7,456 bases of DNA. It comes from Bdellovibrio sp. ZAP7 (GTDB lineage: Bacteria; Bacteroidota; Bacteroidia; Flavobacteriales; Flavobacteriaceae). Both the position numbers and the translations under genes were made by a program. Position 1 is the first letter of the stretch. Each line of letters opens with the position of its first letter. Shown here in pieces: positions 5,778 through 7,456 of this stretch. Under the pieces are notes generated by a model, which saw nothing but the letters and a program-made list of their open reading frames with translations, did not search any database and was not told the DNA's origin. The stretch is taken from NCBI GenBank assembly GCA_943324165.2, contig CALPKO020000056.1, positions 1 to 7,456 on the forward strand, given 5' to 3'.

Positions 5778-7358
5778 ATGGTCCAATCAGATGACAGTTT
5801 AGTCGAATACGGTTTTAGACGTGTAATCATAACGATTACCGCAGTGCTTTGTGCATTGTTAGAAATCGTAGATACTACTATTGTGAACGTTGCCCTCAAC
5901 AATATGCGTGGCAGTTTGGGTGCAACATTAACCGATGTAGCTTGGGTAATTACCGCCTATGCCATTGCTAACGTAATCGTGATTCCGATGACAAGTTGGC
6001 TTTCGCAACAATTTGGTCGAAAGAATTATTTTGCGGCTTCGATCATTCTATTTACGCTTTCTTCGTTCCTTTGTGGAAATGCCACTAATATTTGGGAGCT
6101 TGTTGCTTTTAGGTTCTTGCAAGGACTTGGCGGCGGTGCTTTATTAGTAACCGCTCAAACCATCATTACAGAAAGTTATCCCATCGCAAAACGTGGAATG
6201 GCACAAGCCATTTACGGAATGGGTGTGATTGTTGGTCCAACTTTAGGTCCGCCATTGGGTGGTTATATCGTCGATCATTTTTCTTGGCCTTACATTTTTT
6301 ACATCAATATTCCTATTGGAATCATTGCCACAATACTGACTTTCATCTTTGTAAAAAGCCCGAAATACGGCGAAAAACTCGCAGCCAATCAAGTGGATTG
6401 GTGGGGAATTGTTTTTCTGGCATCGTTCATTGGTTCGCTGCAATTTGTATTAGAACACGGACAACAAGACGATTGGTTCAACGATAATTTGATTGTAGCC
6501 CTTAGTATCTTGAGTGTCTTTGGCCTTTTTGCCTTCATCTGGCGCGAAACCACCTATAAATTCCCAATCGTTAATTTAAGCGTTTTGAAAGACACCAATC
6601 TAAGGGTCGGCACCGTAATGTGTTTTATCCTCGGATTTGGATTATATGGCTCCACCTTCATCATCCCGATTTACACCCAATCGGTTTTAGGTTGGAGTGC
6701 CACCGATGCAGGTCTGCTTTTGATTCCGAGTTCGATTACCACCGGAATTATGATGCCCATGATAGGCAAAATGATACAACGAGGTATTCCGCAAGCCTAT
6801 ATGGTGGCAGCCGGGTTTTTGGTGTTTTTCGGATTCAGCTTTTGGATGAACAACGTGCTAACGCCCGACACTGGCGTGGAACATATGTTTTGGCCTTTGA
6901 TTTTGCGAGGAATTGGTTTAGGATTACTTTTTGTGCCCATCACTACGCTTTCACTATCGACTTTGAAAGGAAAAAGCATTGGCGAAGGAGCGGCCTTTAC
7001 GGGAATGATGCGACAATTGGGGGGGTCATTCGGAATTGCAATCATAACCACCTTTATCGCAAGGTTCAACCAAGAACACCGAATAGACTTATTGGCTAAC
7101 CTCAACCCGACAAAATACAATGTGCAAGAACGGATATTGGCCCTGCAAAAAGGATTTATGTCGAAAGGATTTACGGCAGACCAAGCAATGAATAAAGCCT
7201 ATCAAGCGATGGACTATGGCGTAATGAAACAAGCAGCAGTGCTGTCGTATATGGATGTTTTTATGTGGCTCGGCATTTTGTTTTTGGTTTGTATTCCGTT
7301 TGTGTTAGTAATCAAAAAAGGAAAAAAGAAAGTCGATGTAGGCGAAGCGATGCATTAG
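5778..7358 (+). CDS. EmrB/QacA-type DHA2 family MFS drug:H+ antiporter (14 TM)
   Basis: This is the inner-membrane transporter of the pump, 526 aa, the normal length for 14-helix DHA2 proteins driven by the proton gradient. Motifs are IVDTTIVNVAL in TM1 (30-40, DHA2 motif D1), the motif A loop SWLSQQFGRKNYF (73-85), motif B RFLQGLGGGAL (112-122), motif C GVIVGPTLGPPLGGYIV (149-165) and WPYIFYINIPIG (170-181). Later helices include LGFGLYGSTFIIPIYTQSVL and RQLGGSFGIAIITTF. The C-terminus is short and basic (KKGKKKVDVGEAMH). An in-frame stop at 5769-5771 leaves ATG 5778 as the first possible ATG. With the upstream channel and adaptor it forms an EmrAB-TolC-like system; the substrate is unknown. 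Oddities are the repeat-filled leader, a stop codon inside a downstream heptad array, and a run of seven G at 7019-7025 in Leu414-Gly416. Confidence 0.95.
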   Translation: MVQSDDSLVEYGFRRVIITITAVLCALLEIVDTTIVNVALNNMRGSLGATLTDVAWVITAYAIANVIVIPMTSWLSQQFGRKNYFAASIILFTLSSFLCGNATNIWELVAFRFLQGLGGGALLVTAQTIITESYPIAKRGMAQAIYGMGVIVGPTLGPPLGGYIVDHFSWPYIFYINIPIGIIATILTFIFVKSPKYGEKLAANQVDWWGIVFLASFIGSLQFVLEHGQQDDWFNDNLIVALSILSVFGLFAFIWRETTYKFPIVNLSVLKDTNLRVGTVMCFILGFGLYGSTFIIPIYTQSVLGWSATDAGLLLIPSSITTGIMMPMIGKMIQRGIPQAYMVAAGFLVFFGFSFWMNNVLTPDTGVEHMFWPLILRGIGLGLLFVPITTLSLSTLKGKSIGEGAAFTGMMRQLGGSFGIAIITTFIARFNQEHRIDLLANLNPTKYNVQERILALQKGFMSKGFTADQAMNKAYQAMDYGVMKQAAVLSYMDVFMWLGILFLVCIPFVLVIKKGKKKVDVGEAMH

Positions 7359-7447
7359 AATTTAGAATTTAGAATTTAGAATTTAGAATTTAGAATTTAG
7401 AATTTAGAATTTAGAATTTAGAATTTAGAATTTAGAATTTAGATTTT
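7357..7447 (+). repeat. Tandem heptad array: twelve AGAATTT units plus one AGATTTT
   Basis: Twelve identical 7-bp units AGAATTT run from 7357 to 7440 without error, followed by AGATTTT (7441-7447). The first two bases of the first unit are the last two of the emrB TAG stop, so the array begins within the stop codon. The units match the AGANNNN family in the emrA-emrB gap, but on the other strand. No terminator hairpin is visible for the operon before the window ends. Confidence 0.93.
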
Positions 7448-7456
7448 AAAGTATAG

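Noticed and set aside
6620..7120. Long alternate frames on both strands inside emrB
   Set aside because: They are His/Arg/Asn-rich or otherwise unlike known proteins, and overlap transmembrane helices of a well-supported MFS protein.
2515..7358. A new multi-gene system in the right half
   Set aside because: Each of the four genes fits a familiar TetR-controlled TolC/EmrA/EmrB efflux operon; only the repeats are out of the ordinary.
7357..7447. CRISPR-like array
   Set aside because: The units are 7 bp with no spacers, and there are no cas genes; it is a simple tandem repeat.

Overview
The window looks like chromosomal DNA from a member of the Bacteroidota, most likely Flavobacterium or a close relative. 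The DNA is AT-rich, starts are preceded by A-rich stretches rather than Shine-Dalgarno motifs, two promoters match the Bacteroidota -7 box TAnnTTTG, and the proteins read like flavobacterial homologues. All eight genes are on the + strand. Family assignments come from reading motifs, not from a database search.

Left region (1-1717): a MarR-type regulator cut by the window start, an NfsB-like nitroreductase and a secreted YceI-family protein. Short gaps (9 and 26 bp) and a strong intrinsic terminator after yceI make this a likely operon, plausibly a stress or quinone/electrophile response module. Next comes a single-gene unit (about 1725-2342) with its own promoter. It encodes the glutamine amidotransferase subunit shared by anthranilate and aminodeoxychorismate synthases (TrpG/PabA). 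No synthase partner gene is visible.

Right region (2515-7447): a tripartite drug-efflux operon. A TetR-family repressor gene is preceded by a promoter whose -33 and -7 elements lie in two tandem copies of TTAAAC-N4-GTTTA, which are likely its own operators. The repressor gene overlaps the gene for a TolC-like outer-membrane channel. After that come an EmrA/HlyD-type periplasmic adaptor and an EmrB-type 14-TM DHA2 transporter. Together these would pump substrates from the cytoplasm or inner membrane across both membranes, under local repressor control. The substrate cannot be read from sequence.

The most unusual structure is not protein coding. The 164-bp emrA-emrB gap is almost filled with 7-bp repeats: six GATTNNN units on the + strand, a roughly 38-bp core, then eleven AGANNNN units on the - strand that end one base before the emrB start. 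A homogeneous array of twelve AGAATTT units plus one AGATTTT begins inside the emrB stop codon. So emrB is bracketed by related heptad repeats in opposite orientations. I see no CRISPR, RNA gene, transposase, phage gene or clear new multi-gene system; the heptad elements are the best candidate for something under-described.
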